64,000 nt of DNA from positions 1-64,000 of the forward strand of contig JAPJBO010000402.1 of NCBI GenBank assembly GCA_030068145.1, written 5' to 3'. Position 1 is the first letter of the stretch, and the number at the start of each line of letters is the position of its first letter. The notes below the pieces were generated by a model. It was not told where the DNA came from. It saw nothing but the letters and a program-made list of their open reading frames with translations, and searched no databases. The translations under genes were made by a program, and so were the position numbers. Shown here in pieces: positions 48,524-64,000 of this stretch. The DNA is from Diplonema papillatum. Its lineage: Eukaryota > Euglenozoa > Diplonemea > Diplonemida > Diplonemidae.

Positions 48524-50062
48524 TCAGAAGCCTGGCAGCGAGAAGGTGCAGGTGAAGGCGTCCGCAGTGGCACTGTTGACGTTCACGAGATTGTAAGCGA
48601 CGTGGCGTGTTGTGTGCAGGCCGAGGCGCTGCGTCGAGAAGGCGACAGGGTACGGCAGGTGGCACGTGGAGAAAAGGAGGGTCGGCGACGGCGCTACGTG
48701 CGGTTGGAGGGAAGAAGCTTGCTCCGGATCCGCGTTGGTGGCGGCGACGGAAGGAGACCCGCTGTGGAGGCGCACGCTGATGAGGCGAGAGGAAGGGCTC
48801 CCGCCCGGCAACGCTTCGTTGCGCGTCTCTTGGCACTCCGGGAACTTGGCGAGGGAAACCAGCACAGCCAGACCGACCGAGTGCTGCGGCGTCGCCGATA
48901 AGAAACGCGCGTAGTTCAATCGCGTTGCCACAGCAATAGCGTCCGGCAAGTGTACGTTGAACAAGACCAAGACATCCGGGGTGGAGCCAGGCTCGAGGTG
49001 GTCGGCCAAATCAGGAAACGAAGGACAGAACAAAGCAGCCACCGAAAGCTCGAACGACAACAGCCGCTGGAGCACGGTGGCCAACGACTTGAGCACCAGC
49101 GCCGCCGGCCGGCTGAAGCACAAGAACTCGCGCCCCCCGTCCTCCTCGCGGCGCGTGGTGACGCCCGCCGCCTGCAGCACCAACGAGCCGCCCGCGGCGC
49201 AGAGCGTGCTCGCGTGCCGGTTGTCGGCGGGCACGAGGCGGTGCTTCGGGTTGACCACCGCGTTTTTCGCGTACTTAGCGAGCAGCTCGGCCCACGCCGC
49301 CCGCGGCCGGAACGCCGGCGGCAGGGCCCCCGGCGACGCGAGGGCGACGAGCACACTCTGCCGGACCCCGGCGTACAGCTCGTTGATGTCGTCGGGGGCC
49401 AGCGCATACGGCACCGCGACATCCGCGCACCCATACGCCACCCCTCGGCACGCCGCTTCGCGAGACGCGGGCTCGCCGGGGCCCGGGAATCCGCCGGTTT
49501 CGTCTTCAGCCACGAGTTCCGTCCCGGCTGCGGAGCAGACGAGGCCGCATGCTTCGAACACGCAGAGGTGCGCTCTGAGTCGCTCGGGTAGCTGGCCGGT
49601 GGCAAGGGTCGGCTGCGGTGCAGCTCGGGGCTTTTTCGCGCGGCTTTCGGCGCCGCCGCGGGGCCGGTCTTCGAGGAAGGGCTGCGGGCGGCTTGCTGGC
49701 TCGAGGAGGGCGACGGTGAAGCGGCGCTTGCGGGCGGCCGGCTCGTACGGCTTCCGCATCGCGGCTTCGAGCAGCTTGAACAGGAACGCGCCGGCGCGCA
49801 CCGAGGTGGTGACGTCCAGAGACGAGAAGACGGCGGCGACGCCCGGGCTCGGCTCCGGCGCCGAAGGCGGCGCCGGCGGCGCGTCCCCGCAGCCGGCCCC
49901 GGCCGCCGCCGTTCTCCTCACCTTCTCGGGCAGCGCCGGCCCCGCCTCTTCGTCGCCCCGGGCACGCTTCCTGCCCCGCAGCTGCTGCTGCTGCCGCTGC
50001 TCGTTCGGGCCCCCGTTCGGCGCTTGCGCCGTGCGCCGCTTCTTCGCCTGGGATTCGGCCAT
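48524..50062 (-). CDS. Unrecognised basic, probably nuclear protein
   Basis: I do not recognise this family. From the ATG at 50062 the product has 512 residues. The N-terminus is strongly basic and low in complexity, with likely nuclear localisation signals (QAKKRRTAQ and LRGRKRARGDEE), a short Gln run (RQQQQLRGR) and a Pro/Ala-rich stretch to about residue 75. From about 80 on it looks folded: helical and beta segments (SVRAGAFLFKLLEAAMRKPY, AAHLEPG-like strands, RPAALVLKSLATVLQRLLSF, TPDVLVLFNVHLPDAIAVAT). Codon use is as GC-rich as its neighbours, which supports a real gene. The frame continues to 50200 upstream of the ATG, but that part is probably untranslated. The C-terminus ends shortly after a Ser/Thr-rich stretch. 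A chromatin or RNA role is a guess from the signals only. Confidence 0.75.
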   Translation of the reverse strand: MAESQAKKRRTAQAPNGGPNEQRQQQQLRGRKRARGDEEAGPALPEKVRRTAAAGAGCGDAPPAPPSAPEPSPGVAAVFSSLDVTTSVRAGAFLFKLLEAAMRKPYEPAARKRRFTVALLEPASRPQPFLEDRPRGGAESRAKKPRAAPQPTLATGQLPERLRAHLCVFEACGLVCSAAGTELVAEDETGGFPGPGEPASREAACRGVAYGCADVAVPYALAPDDINELYAGVRQSVLVALASPGALPPAFRPRAAWAELLAKYAKNAVVNPKHRLVPADNRHASTLCAAGGSLVLQAAGVTTRREEDGGREFLCFSRPAALVLKSLATVLQRLLSFELSVAALFCPSFPDLADHLEPGSTPDVLVLFNVHLPDAIAVATRLNYARFLSATPQHSVGLAVLVSLAKFPECQETRNEALPGGSPSSRLISVRLHSGSPSVAATNADPEQASSLQPHVAPSPTLLFSTCHLPYPVAFSTQRLGLHTTRHVAYNLVNVNSATADAFTCTFSLPGF

Positions 50063-51553
50063 GCTGCCGGTGTTCCCCGCATTTGCGTGTCGTTGCTTTC
50101 GCGCCAGCGTGAAACTACGGGCGCCTGGGCATACGAAGGGGAGAGGAGAAGGATCTAGGGGGGGGGTCGGGGAGGAGGAGAGGTGTAATGAGGCTGTCAT
50201 TCGTTGATTCGTTGTGTACGGACGTGGTAGTAAGGGCTTCGCAACATCCCCATCCCATTGAGAGAGAGAGAGACGAGTTAGAGTGCAGGGACCATCTCAG
50301 AGAGTTGCCGGTTCATAGTTTCACTGAGGGAGTCGATGCACCACGAAAGTGAAGGACTTCGCACAGCCTTTAGAGTGTGGTTGGACGCTTACGCCCGCTG
50401 AACCCAGATTTACCTGTGTTTCGTGTGGGCTGCAGCACATTCACTGCCTTTGCGATTAAAGTATTGTTGCGATAGTGGGGAGTCATCGGCATGCTGATGA
50501 GTACCACTAGGTATGCATTTACCTCCTTTGAGATTTGGCAGTCTCCTCAAGTATTTCCTACGAAGCAGGTGCTTGCACAAAAAGGTAAGTACTTCTACGG
50601 CGGGCGCACGTCGTCCCGTCGTAGGCGGGTAGCAGCCGCCCTCTTCATTCTGGACCGACGTATGTGTGAAAAAACGGCTCGAAGAAGCACGAATTCCAAA
50701 GCGGACGGAGAGGATAGATTTGGGCCCCGGTGCGTGTGTGTGGAAACACCACAGCCCGGCGCTCAAATCGCGGGCTTACGTAGTCTATGGACAAGAGAAA
50801 CATGGGGGGGGGGCATGTGATTTGATTGAAAGCGCAGCCGATTTCGGGCTGCGCCGCCTCGTGGCCCGATCTGTCTCTTGTACAATTCGCAAGCAGCATA
50901 GCAAACGTCCGCACCCAGACTGAACCTCTGTTTCGTGCGGGCTGCAATACATGAAGACCATGTCCTCCTTGTGGTTTCGCAACTGGCAGTAAGCCGGTCC
51001 GTCCATTCCGGATCAACGGTGATAGAGTACAGCTCTAGGCAATTCCATGCAGGATAGGAATGGACCTGATAGACCGCAGTGGACTGTAATAAACAACGGC
51101 AGGTCATTGCAGTTCCAGGAGATCGGGATGCGGCTTACTGGCGTTCACGCGTTCCGTTTCGGTTACGGCTGCGCGTCATGCAGCGAGATGCAGGTACTAT
51201 GATTTGGCAGCAGCGAGCCTCGAAACGGTGTTGTCCCAGTCGGACTTACCCATAGTCTGTGAGGTGCGGTGCGTTGTTTAGGTTTACGAAGGTCATAGAC
51301 GGCGCAACAAAAGATCAGGACTCCTTCTGCTCGAGCCAAGAAGAATGCTGCACTTCTCGGAGGAAGCATTTTGGCTGAATGTTTGGGCAGTGCTGTGCTG
51401 CTTCAAATCTTCCGGCAGGAATGGGGGTGAACCCGTCGTCAGGAAACGCTTTGCCGTGTATGTTGCTAACAAGTCAACACTGGATTCCATCTGCATCGCG
51501 TTTCGGTCGTTTTGAGCCACGCCGCAATAGGCGGACCGTCATCAGCACGGAAG
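50063..51553. other. Spacer with family D, E and C repeat fragments
   Basis: Family D fragment at 50265-50310, E fragment at 50312-50392 and C at 50385-50590 follow each other without gaps, a patchwork of three families. After 50600 I see no feature apart from a G-run near 50800. Confidence 0.6.
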
Positions 51554-52159
51554 CTAAATGTCTGCAGACAGAACAGCAACGGGGGTCTGGGTTTGAAGGC
51601 ACACCTTGAATTTTCGCTCTGTGGATGCAATGTACTTCTCAGCGAGTCTATCTTCGGTCTCCTTCCTTCTCTGCATCGGGCCGGTGTACGCCCGCTGGTT
51701 GCACGCAGTTTGGTCTTCTGTTGTGAGCTTCTTGTTGTGCATGTTGAGGTCAACCATGTGCTTCTGCTTGAGCTTCTCGCCGAGCTCCCTCTTGTGCTGC
51801 ACCGCTTGGGTGAAGATTCGGTTCACAGACTCGGTCATGTTGTCGTTGGATAGCACGGCGCGTTCCTGGGTGGGGCACGCCCGGCCCACAAGGTATTCGA
51901 TGGTCGCCTTTTTCTGCGCGATGGCCCTCGTATAAAGACGGTCGACGCTCTTGTCAAGTGAGTCCTTCGACAAAAGAACGGGCCTCACAAGGTTCTCCTG
52001 GCCGCCGCGCTTCTCCCGGACGTGGGTCAGGCGGGCCACCGACTTAGCCACTTCGTCGTTGTTCATCTTTTTGCAATTCACCTTCCGGTCTTCCGCAACC
52101 TGCGTCGCTTCCTTGTCGCTGAGGTGGCGGGGCGACGAGAAGAGCCCGGTTTGAGGCAT
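51554..52159 (-). CDS. Small protein with four SVxRLY-type repeats
   Basis: The product is 201 residues from the ATG at 52159. It is rich in Lys, Glu and Gln and probably helical. A motif recurs about every 32-40 residues: MNNDEVAKSVARL (about 32), LSKDSLDKSVDRLYTRAIAQ (63), LSNDNMTESVNRIFTQAVQH (103) and a weaker LTTEDQTACNQRAYTGPMQ (135). Each is followed by a basic/acidic helix (KKATIEYL, KRELGEKL, RKETEDRL). Repeats of this type remind me of kinetoplastid flagellar and cytoskeletal proteins, so a structural role is inferred. The last 18 residues after KFK may be intron read-through, because AAG|GTGTGC looks like a donor, but no convincing downstream exon was found. A dispersed repeat ends about 30 bp upstream of the ATG. 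Confidence 0.75.
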   Translation of the reverse strand: MPQTGLFSSPRHLSDKEATQVAEDRKVNCKKMNNDEVAKSVARLTHVREKRGGQENLVRPVLLSKDSLDKSVDRLYTRAIAQKKATIEYLVGRACPTQERAVLSNDNMTESVNRIFTQAVQHKRELGEKLKQKHMVDLNMHNKKLTTEDQTACNQRAYTGPMQRRKETEDRLAEKYIASTERKFKVCLQTQTPVAVLSADI

Positions 52160-52189
52160 AGTGCGCAACGGGAGGATTTCTTTCCGTAT

Positions 52190-52230
52190 AAGCACCTGCT
52201 TTGTAGGAAATACTTGAGGAGGCTGTCACA
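52190..52230 (-). promoter_or_regulatory. Family C repeat end with splice-acceptor-like sequence upstream of the SVxRLY gene
   Basis: On the gene strand the repeat end reads CCTCAAGTATTTCCTACAAAGCAG, and the AG at 52196-52197 lies about 37 nt before the ATG at 52159. It could serve as a spliced-leader acceptor borrowed from a mobile repeat. Confidence 0.3.
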
Positions 52231-52515
52231 GTTTCACTGAGGGAGTTGATGCACCACGAAAGTCGATTAGAGAACTCGACGCAGCCTTCAGGGTGTGGTT
52301 GGTTCAAAGAAACAGTCAAGTTTTCCCACCCTCCCTAACCCCCCGGTGAACTCGCCCAAGCTCGTTTCCCCGGGTTGAGGCAGTCACTCAACATTCCCTT
52401 GCGCTAGTGCTATCAGTTACAATGACGTCTTCTTACTTCTCCCTTTCTTCTAGGCAGTTCTCGTCAGACAATACGAAGAGCAGAAACTCCCTCTAGCTTC
52501 CTGGGGTCGAGATAG
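52222..52515 (+). repeat. Family E repeat, copy 2
   Basis: Aligned to 46306-46570 with small gaps. It directly follows the family C fragment at 52190-52230, mirroring the D-E-C patchwork at 50265-50590. Confidence 0.8.
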
Positions 52516-53376
52516 CGAAGGACGCATCATGGAGAGGCGGCTTCAGAGAAGTGCCCAGATTGGCAACGCCCTCCCCCCGTGGGCTCGCGATACGCGAGTC
52601 AAACGTCGTTCCTTGATGGAAGAGAAGCCGCACGGGATTTGCGAGAGACAAAGATTTGGCGCAAGAGGAGCATGATCGACGTTCAAGTCATGAAGATCGA
52701 TTGTCCACCAATGTTGATCCAACGACGAGAGTTGGTGAAGCGTTTTTGATGGGCCCGTCTTCGTTCGTTGCTCAGCTTCAGACGGCAGTTGGAAACACGC
52801 CATTGCCACTTGACTGTCTGGGATCTAAACCGATCTAAATCGGAGTTTGCCAACCTCCTCGCGGTGGTCCCCGTCCACGTGTGTAAGCACGGCTAATGGC
52901 AACACGTGCACAGTGCGCTGCTCAGGGTAGGAAGGCCGGTCAGCAGTCCCGAGGGACGATAGTACTAACGGTCAAAAATACGCCTGACGCATCTACACCG
53001 TTTATGAATTTTGATCAACCACCAAACATCTTTTTGCCCGCGTAGTACGTACACGGCGAACCCGCAAGATTGTTAGCACGAAAGGGAAAGCGGAACGGGT
53101 ATTGATTTGGGCTAGCTGGACAGCTGCACCAGTTCGGGCCACGTCATGGGCGTGCGCCGCACGGACTCCGAGGGGTGGCTATCTAACAGGATGTTCGGAT
53201 GGAAAAGAGGGGAAAATAGTAGCAGAACATTGCCCTCTCATGCATGTTTGACGCGCATCAAACCCTCTTCGAAGCAGAGGTGTCGTTGACCGCACTACCC
53301 TGAACCCAAATCTTGGACGTGGTTTCAGGTAGCAAATTGGCAGATGATCTTGTTCAGAAGGTCCTACTCGGGCGGC

Positions 53377-53862
53377 TCAGTTCCCAGCCATAGCCACATT
53401 GCATGTGGCTAAAAGAAAAAGAGAAGGGAATGCAAGACTCCGCAAGTGGACGGGGGCATTGCATGGCGAACAAGCAGTGGTCGCTCTGCACGTCCTCCTG
53501 ACTAAAAGGTCGTGAAAGCCAGCCACTTCTGTAACGCTCATGAATGGACCCAAGAAAGTCAAAAGTATGGTTAAAATAGGGACCGCGCGCAGACTCGCAA
53601 TCAACTTGTGAACTCTGTCCTGTGCTCGGATGCACACTTGACATTCGCAACCACCACCGGTACCCAAGGCAGAGAGCTGGGCTGCAGCAGTGGATATGAG
53701 CACGGGTTGCAGCTCCGGAGGAGAAGCTGCAGACGTACCGGCCCGCTTTAACCGACTTCCGATTGTTCGGGGAGAATGGACTCCATCTGGGTAGTGTGCC
53801 AGAAGATACATACCAACCCCTAGTCCAACCGGAGTAAACAGCGCAACCCGTACGGAGCTCAT
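53377..53862 (-). CDS. Possible small two-helix membrane protein, doubtful
   Basis: From the ATG at 53862 the frame gives 161 residues with two hydrophobic segments, VRVALFTPVGLGVGMYLLAH near the start and VPILTILLTFLGPFM near residue 105, and eight Cys. No family is recognised. Third-position codon use is not GC-rich, unlike the real genes here, and an overlapping frame of similar length exists, so it may be chance. Strand and spacing would fit the array. Confidence 0.2.
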   Translation of the reverse strand: MSSVRVALFTPVGLGVGMYLLAHYPDGVHSPRTIGSRLKRAGTSAASPPELQPVLISTAAAQLSALGTGGGCECQVCIRAQDRVHKLIASLRAVPILTILLTFLGPFMSVTEVAGFHDLLVRRTCRATTACSPCNAPVHLRSLAFPSLFLLATCNVAMAGN

Positions 53863-54788
53863 CAAGGCTTGAGCACGTTCCAACAAAAGTAGTGTCTGCC
53901 AAGAAAAGGACCCTCACGAGACCACAGGGTTTTGAGCTTTCCGACCCGCCAAACACAGCCAAATTCGGTCGGGCGGCATGGTGTGGTCGGTGGCCAGGTC
54001 AAGGATATTGGGTCGACCAGGGTCCCCCTGACGGAGAGAGAGAGAGAGTTACAACGAAGCATCTTTGGTAGACCGGAAACCAGGTCCGAGATCAGGCAAA
54101 GCTTTGTGCGCTAGCTGAGCGTTTAGCTGTGAATCTAATCATCAGGGCTTACCCCAAATTCTCGCTCCGTTTCCGAGAGAAAGAGAGAGGGAAGGAGAGT
54201 GAGCTTGCGCAGCAGTACGGGGTAATACGAGAACGTCGCTCAGCTTTTTTCTAGCTTCTGATGCATCACGGTAGCTCGATCGGACAGCACCGATATGGCT
54301 GAGCACCGCTAGATTAGAACCCAGTCACAGGGCACCGCGCTTCGTCTCTGCAAAGGCCACCTACTGCGATGTGCATCAACGGACCGACAGGACATGACCG
54401 TTGCGCAGCAACAAGAGGATCCTGCTCTGCTGCAGCAGGAGGGGCCCTCGTTTTCACGAGGAGGCGTCTCTTGCACGGCGCCAGGCCAGCTGCGACCGAG
54501 GTGTCGAGGAGGCAAAGGACGCGGCGAAGGACGTCGCGGCAGCCGCTGATCGGAGTCATTTTCGGGTTTGCCCCCCTTTGTTTCCGGCACTTGTCCGCGC
54601 TTCCGCTCCGGCATTCCGATTCCGCTGCTGATCAGAGGCGATGAAGAGTGATGCCAAGTTACTGTTCAATTGCGGAAGAAACTTGCAAAGTGAACAAGAT
54701 GGCTAGTGTTGGTTACCGTGTTGACGGCAATGAGGATTCGGTACAGCTGAACGAGTCCTGTGCGGCAAGCGAGGAGTGATGCAGAGCA

Positions 54789-55412
54789 TCAGGTCGCTTC
54801 GCCAGGTGCCGTGGCGTCGCCTGCGACGTTTTGAGCCGCGAGGAACGCGGACTCCTCTTCTTGCAAGGCGGCGAGAGCGGCCGTGACCGTCTCGAGGGGG
54901 CAGAGGAAGAACATCGTGGCCGGGTAGCACGACAGGTCCCATTTCGGGTGGGAGACCATGCGGCAGCCGCCGCCGAGCGTCCCGACGTGGACGACGCTGT
55001 ACGGCAGAATTGCTTCGGCGGCGCCGACTTCAGAGTACGGCGACGGGCCTCTCACACGGCCGTACCCGGTGCACGGGTCGAGGTAGTCTGCCCAGTGTCC
55101 GGCGGCCTGCACTTTTTCGACCATTTTGCCGGCGAAAGCGACGAAAGCGTCAAGCAGGCGATCCTTCTCGGCGGCAGACTCCGCCGTGAACTCGATGACC
55201 GGGCAGCTGGTCTTCTGGAACGTGGGCATGATGAGGAGGTCGACGACCCTGTTCTTCGGCACCTCCGGCAGGCACGGCTGCAGATCTGGCACCAGGGAAG
55301 CCGTCACCTTGTGTAGGGAGTACTCCAGCTCGCTGTCCCGCGTCTTGATGGTCGTCGGGGGGATCAGCGTGTTCCGCTGCTTCTTGCTCACCCTCGGCTT
55401 TTCTCCGTCCAT
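54789..55412 (-). CDS. CblD-like protein (MMADHC family), vitamin B12 trafficking
   Basis: The product is 207 residues from the ATG at 55412. It matches the C-terminal domain of MMADHC (CblD): a long helix (AFVAFAGKMVEKVQAAGHWA), then the diagnostic WADYLDPCTGYGRVRGPSPY block, the HVGTLGGGCRMVSHPKWD block and a final strand (ATMFFLCPLE). In animals CblD pairs with CblC (MMACHC) to pass cobalamin to methionine synthase and methylmalonyl-CoA mutase. Human CblD has two adjacent Cys in the GCC motif of the second block; here the first is Gly and only Cys150 remains, which may alter cobalt-thiolate chemistry. The N-terminus is short and basic with no clear mitochondrial leader, and the human N-terminal extension is absent. 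No other B12 gene is in the window. Confidence 0.85.
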   Translation of the reverse strand: MDGEKPRVSKKQRNTLIPPTTIKTRDSELEYSLHKVTASLVPDLQPCLPEVPKNRVVDLLIMPTFQKTSCPVIEFTAESAAEKDRLLDAFVAFAGKMVEKVQAAGHWADYLDPCTGYGRVRGPSPYSEVGAAEAILPYSVVHVGTLGGGCRMVSHPKWDLSCYPATMFFLCPLETVTAALAALQEEESAFLAAQNVAGDATAPGEAT

Positions 55413-56661
55413 CTTTTTTTTTACTTTCTTCTCTTTGCAAACTCGCAGTGCATTGACCTTTGCGTTTCGTGGTGCCGTGGTGTGAGTGGGTGCATTACAG
55501 AAAGAAACCTCCCCATTCTTCGTGGGGTAGTGTCGGGTGGCTGCGTGCTACCAGATCATCGCAATCGGGGGTTTTGATACATGTTGACGGTGCGCATCTC
55601 GTGTGATGCGGCCAGGCTTTCAGCGTGAGCACTAAACGACAGCAAGCGTCAGACTAGCCCACCTGGGGGTGGTTGGTTTTGGGCAGGTTATGCTCTGCCG
55701 GCAGCTGTTGATTGAGCCGGTAAGCGTCAGACAGGTTATGCTCTGCCGGCAGCTGTTGATTGAGCCGGTAAGCGTCAGACTAGCCCACCTGGGGGTGGTT
55801 GGTTTTGGGCAGGTTATGCTCTGCCGGCAGCTGTTGATTGAGCCGGTCCACTCCTATCCCCTGAACCTGCATCAAATTGCCTGCCGCTGTCTACGGTGGA
55901 CCACAGTACATGTTCAATCAAGATGCCATCCTCTGGAGCTGCATACAGGATTGGAAACGAAGCACAAAAATGAGACCATGATGTTTTTACGCCTTCTTTT
56001 TCATCACGTTCACACGAGATCCTAAACAGTGCACCGCTCTTCAACCGTTCTCCCCAATCTTGAAGGGACCCCCATTCAGGATGCCTTGTCCTGTGCAACG
56101 CCTCTCTGCGTCGCAAAGACTCTGCCCGAACACTTGCATTCCCCAAGCCCGGGCCTCGTTATGTAATCTGCGAATGGGAAGAAAAGGAGAGGTAACCCCT
56201 TACACGAAGTAGACAGAACACCTGTGGTCTCAGGCTAGAAACGCCTGCCAAAGTGCAGACAAAAGGAAGGAGAAAGCCAGGAGGGGGTAAATTACTTTGA
56301 CCGAAGGCAAAAAAAGGTGCAACAAGACAACAAAAGCAACGTCGGTTTCGTTCATTTTCTTTTCGGGCGGGCGAATTAACAAGTGGCACATAAGCTTAAA
56401 GAAAACAGAATGGTCATGGTTTTACAGTACTACGAAGAGAGGAGAGAGTTGACAATATTTTTGAATGAATAGAGCGATAAGCTGCACGCGGGGTCGAAAG
56501 TATGTTCTCCTCTTTCGCTTGAAAGGCTCGCTTCGGAGTGACTAACGGAGACGGGAAAAGTTTTCGACTGGTTCTTTTAGACGGTTTTCTGTGTAAACAA
56601 CCCCGCTCTCTATGTAGGAGTCACGCCTGACTCTGGTGCGTCTCAATCGCTGCTTATCAGT
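55413..56661. other. Spacer with a tandem repeat
   Basis: It holds the tandem repeat at about 55650-55850. After 55900 there are short frames without domains. Sequence adjoining 56662 should contain the 3' untranslated region of the polyglutamine gene. Confidence 0.55.
55650..55850. repeat. Nested tandem repeat of a GCCGGCAGCTGTTGATTGAG unit
   Basis: The block CAGGTTATGCTCTGCCGGCA plus GCTGTTGATTGAGCCGGT occurs three times (about 55684, 55731 and 55810). A longer block, ACTAGCCCACCTGGGGGTGG, occurs twice, so a longer and a shorter unit alternate. Confidence 0.85.
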
Positions 56662-62745
<6,084 letters not shown>

Positions 62746-64000
62746 CGTTCCTCGTCGCTCCACCCTTCCCTCCCCCTCCTTTTTCGAGTGAAAGTTCGCT
62801 TGAAACTCCGGGATTTTAAAAGTCTCCGGGTGACCTTCGTCAATATGGGAAGATATCCTTTGTGCTCTGAGTGTCGTAAGAGTGGTGGTTACACAAGGTA
62901 AGAGAATCGGTGGGTACCTTCGTTGTTGGTCATTGGTGGTTTCGGCCATTATCCACATACCTTACGGTAGGCCCTTCTCAGTATGGTGCGTAGGTGACTG
63001 TCTCTCCCCTTTTTAGAGTGGAATACGTTGTTGGTGGGGGTCTTGTGGACCAAAGGATTACCGTGTCAGTCATGCTATTTCCTCTTCTTCCTCATCTTCT
63101 GGCGGCGGGGGCATGTCTGCCGACATCACACCTTTCCCGCAACCGTCCTGTGCGAGTAATGTGGCACATGGCTTCCGCCAAGGGTGCCGTTAAACCCCTC
63201 TCAAATCACCAGCTGCAGTAACCCAAGTGTCCATAAAGACGGGGTGAGCCGCAACGTGTTCTGTGACAAGTGCCAATGAGGCACGCATTTCTGCTGGACT
63301 TCCACACAACAAGGAGCACATATGACTTTCACACAGCAAGCGGCACACATATCGTCAACCCTTCCACGCGAACAAACGAGACACACATGGCGCATAACTC
63401 GCTCAGGCTGACGGGGCAGTCGAACAGCGCCTGTTCAAGCTAGGTAATAGTAGGTATCACAAAAAAAAGGGCAATTGAGGAATCGTGCGGGCAAGAAAGA
63501 GAAGCCTGGTCGGCCTGTGGTGCTCTTCATTTTTTTTTTTTTTTTTTTCCTTTTTTCTATGTCACTTCGCTGTTTTCCCCGTTCCAGGTTTGCTAGCCAT
63601 TCCCACTGTTTGATCTTCCATGTGTGACGGCAAGCCGGCACTCTCGGGGCAGTGCTATCTGCTGTATCGCTTTTCTCCCGTTTTCTTGACCTGGGTTTTC
63701 ATTCTTAGCGAGTCCGCACCCAATTTGATAGACGGCTGATAGACACTGCTTAATATGCAGACGAATCTCTGGCAATGGTTTTCGGTCCAATCTACCGAAG
63801 GGCTGCCCTGGTTCGGCTTCTTGGAAACCTTGGACCCGCCAATGCGTGAAAAACGCAGACTCACACAGGATGGCACATCCTCGCTGCGGATGCCGTTGAT
63901 GGACATCGTCTCAGACCCCAGTTAGGTACAGGTGGGTCCTTGAATATCACCATCTCGACGGTGATACACGCCGCCATTTGTGGAAGGGATCACCGTTGTA
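62746..64000. other. Upstream region of the polyglutamine gene
   Basis: Family F copy 2 occupies 62781-62990. A T-run of about 22 lies near 63530-63552. No further gene is supported up to the window end. Confidence 0.55.
62781..62990 (+). repeat. Family F repeat, copy 2, just upstream of the polyglutamine gene
   Basis: Nearly identical to 22424-22640. Its near edge is about 36 bp from the ATG at 62745, so it probably lies in the promoter or 5' untranslated region. On the gene strand its end reads GGAGTTTCAAGCGAAC, with a possible acceptor AG. Confidence 0.85.

Larger units (their letters stand above)
52160..54788. other. 2.6-kb spacer with family E and B repeats
   Basis: Family E copy 2 at 52222-52515 and a family B fragment at 52985-53085. 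A possible small membrane protein frame at 53377-53862 is listed separately with low confidence. Short GA tracts occur near 54033-54050. Nothing else is supported. Confidence 0.55.

Noticed and set aside
62746-62958. 71-residue N-terminal extension of the polyglutamine protein
   Set aside because: It lies in family F repeat sequence that also occurs at 22.4 kb with no gene.

Overview
This is a nuclear window from a protist and most resembles a euglenozoan. A diplonemid such as Paradiplonema papillatum is my best guess, at about 55-60% confidence. Three things point that way. All convincing genes (about 14) lie on the minus strand, as in the unidirectional gene arrays of Euglenozoa. Two proteins carry the SVxRLY or RLYxxS...E...F.P type repeats that I associate with kinetoplastid flagellar and cytoskeletal proteins. 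The genes are GC-rich and mostly intron-poor, separated by long AT-richer spacers. Four genes nevertheless need conventional GT-AG introns, and three of these were resolved here by matching codon phase. Nothing in the window is a bacterial operon, CRISPR array, rRNA or recognisable tRNA.

Layout in coordinate order (transcription runs right to left): 1-3.0 kb repeats; 3.05-6.07 kb a membrane-spanning protein kinase with a Kelch-like ectodomain; 7.7-8.8 kb a nitrilase; 9.9-11.3 kb a spliced EF-hand/coiled-coil protein; 11.5-13.1 kb a spliced protein with tandem C2-like domains; 15.2-20.06 kb a 1632-residue nucleic-acid end-processing protein; 20.1-28.7 kb a gene desert of dispersed repeats; 28.7-30.8 kb a spliced membrane-anchored prolyl 4-hydroxylase; 32.8-34.0 kb histidinol dehydrogenase; 34.0-38.2 kb repeats including a 29-bp minisatellite; 38.3-40.6 kb a secreted protein with four CBM6/35-like modules; 41.8-43.4 kb a spliced SET methyltransferase; 44.8-45.6 kb a J-domain/AlgH fusion; 48.5-50.1 kb an unrecognised basic protein; 51.6-52.2 kb a small repeat protein; 54.8-55.4 kb a CblD (MMADHC)-like protein; 56.7-62.7 kb a 2027-residue disordered protein with a polyglutamine tract.

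The most notable gene is the one at 15.2-20.06 kb. It joins an MJ1316 RNA-end-recognition domain, an endonuclease/exonuclease/phosphatase (EEP) domain interrupted by a P-loop kinase, a 2H (cyclic phosphodiesterase/LigT) domain and a PrimPol-like archaeo-eukaryotic primase domain in one chain. This is a set of strand-end healing and filling activities without a ligase. In a diplonemid it would be of interest for RNA or DNA break repair and for the poorly understood end processing in mitochondrial trans-splicing; that link is speculation.

The genes do not form a pathway. What links the window is its repeat landscape. At least ten dispersed families recur in both orientations. Some copies lie inside introns (the same 120-bp unit is in the prolyl-hydroxylase and SET introns; another family fills the C2-gene intron). 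Others lie tens of bases upstream of start codons, where they could supply splice acceptors. Coordinates of repeats and splice sites were read by eye and may be off by a few bases.
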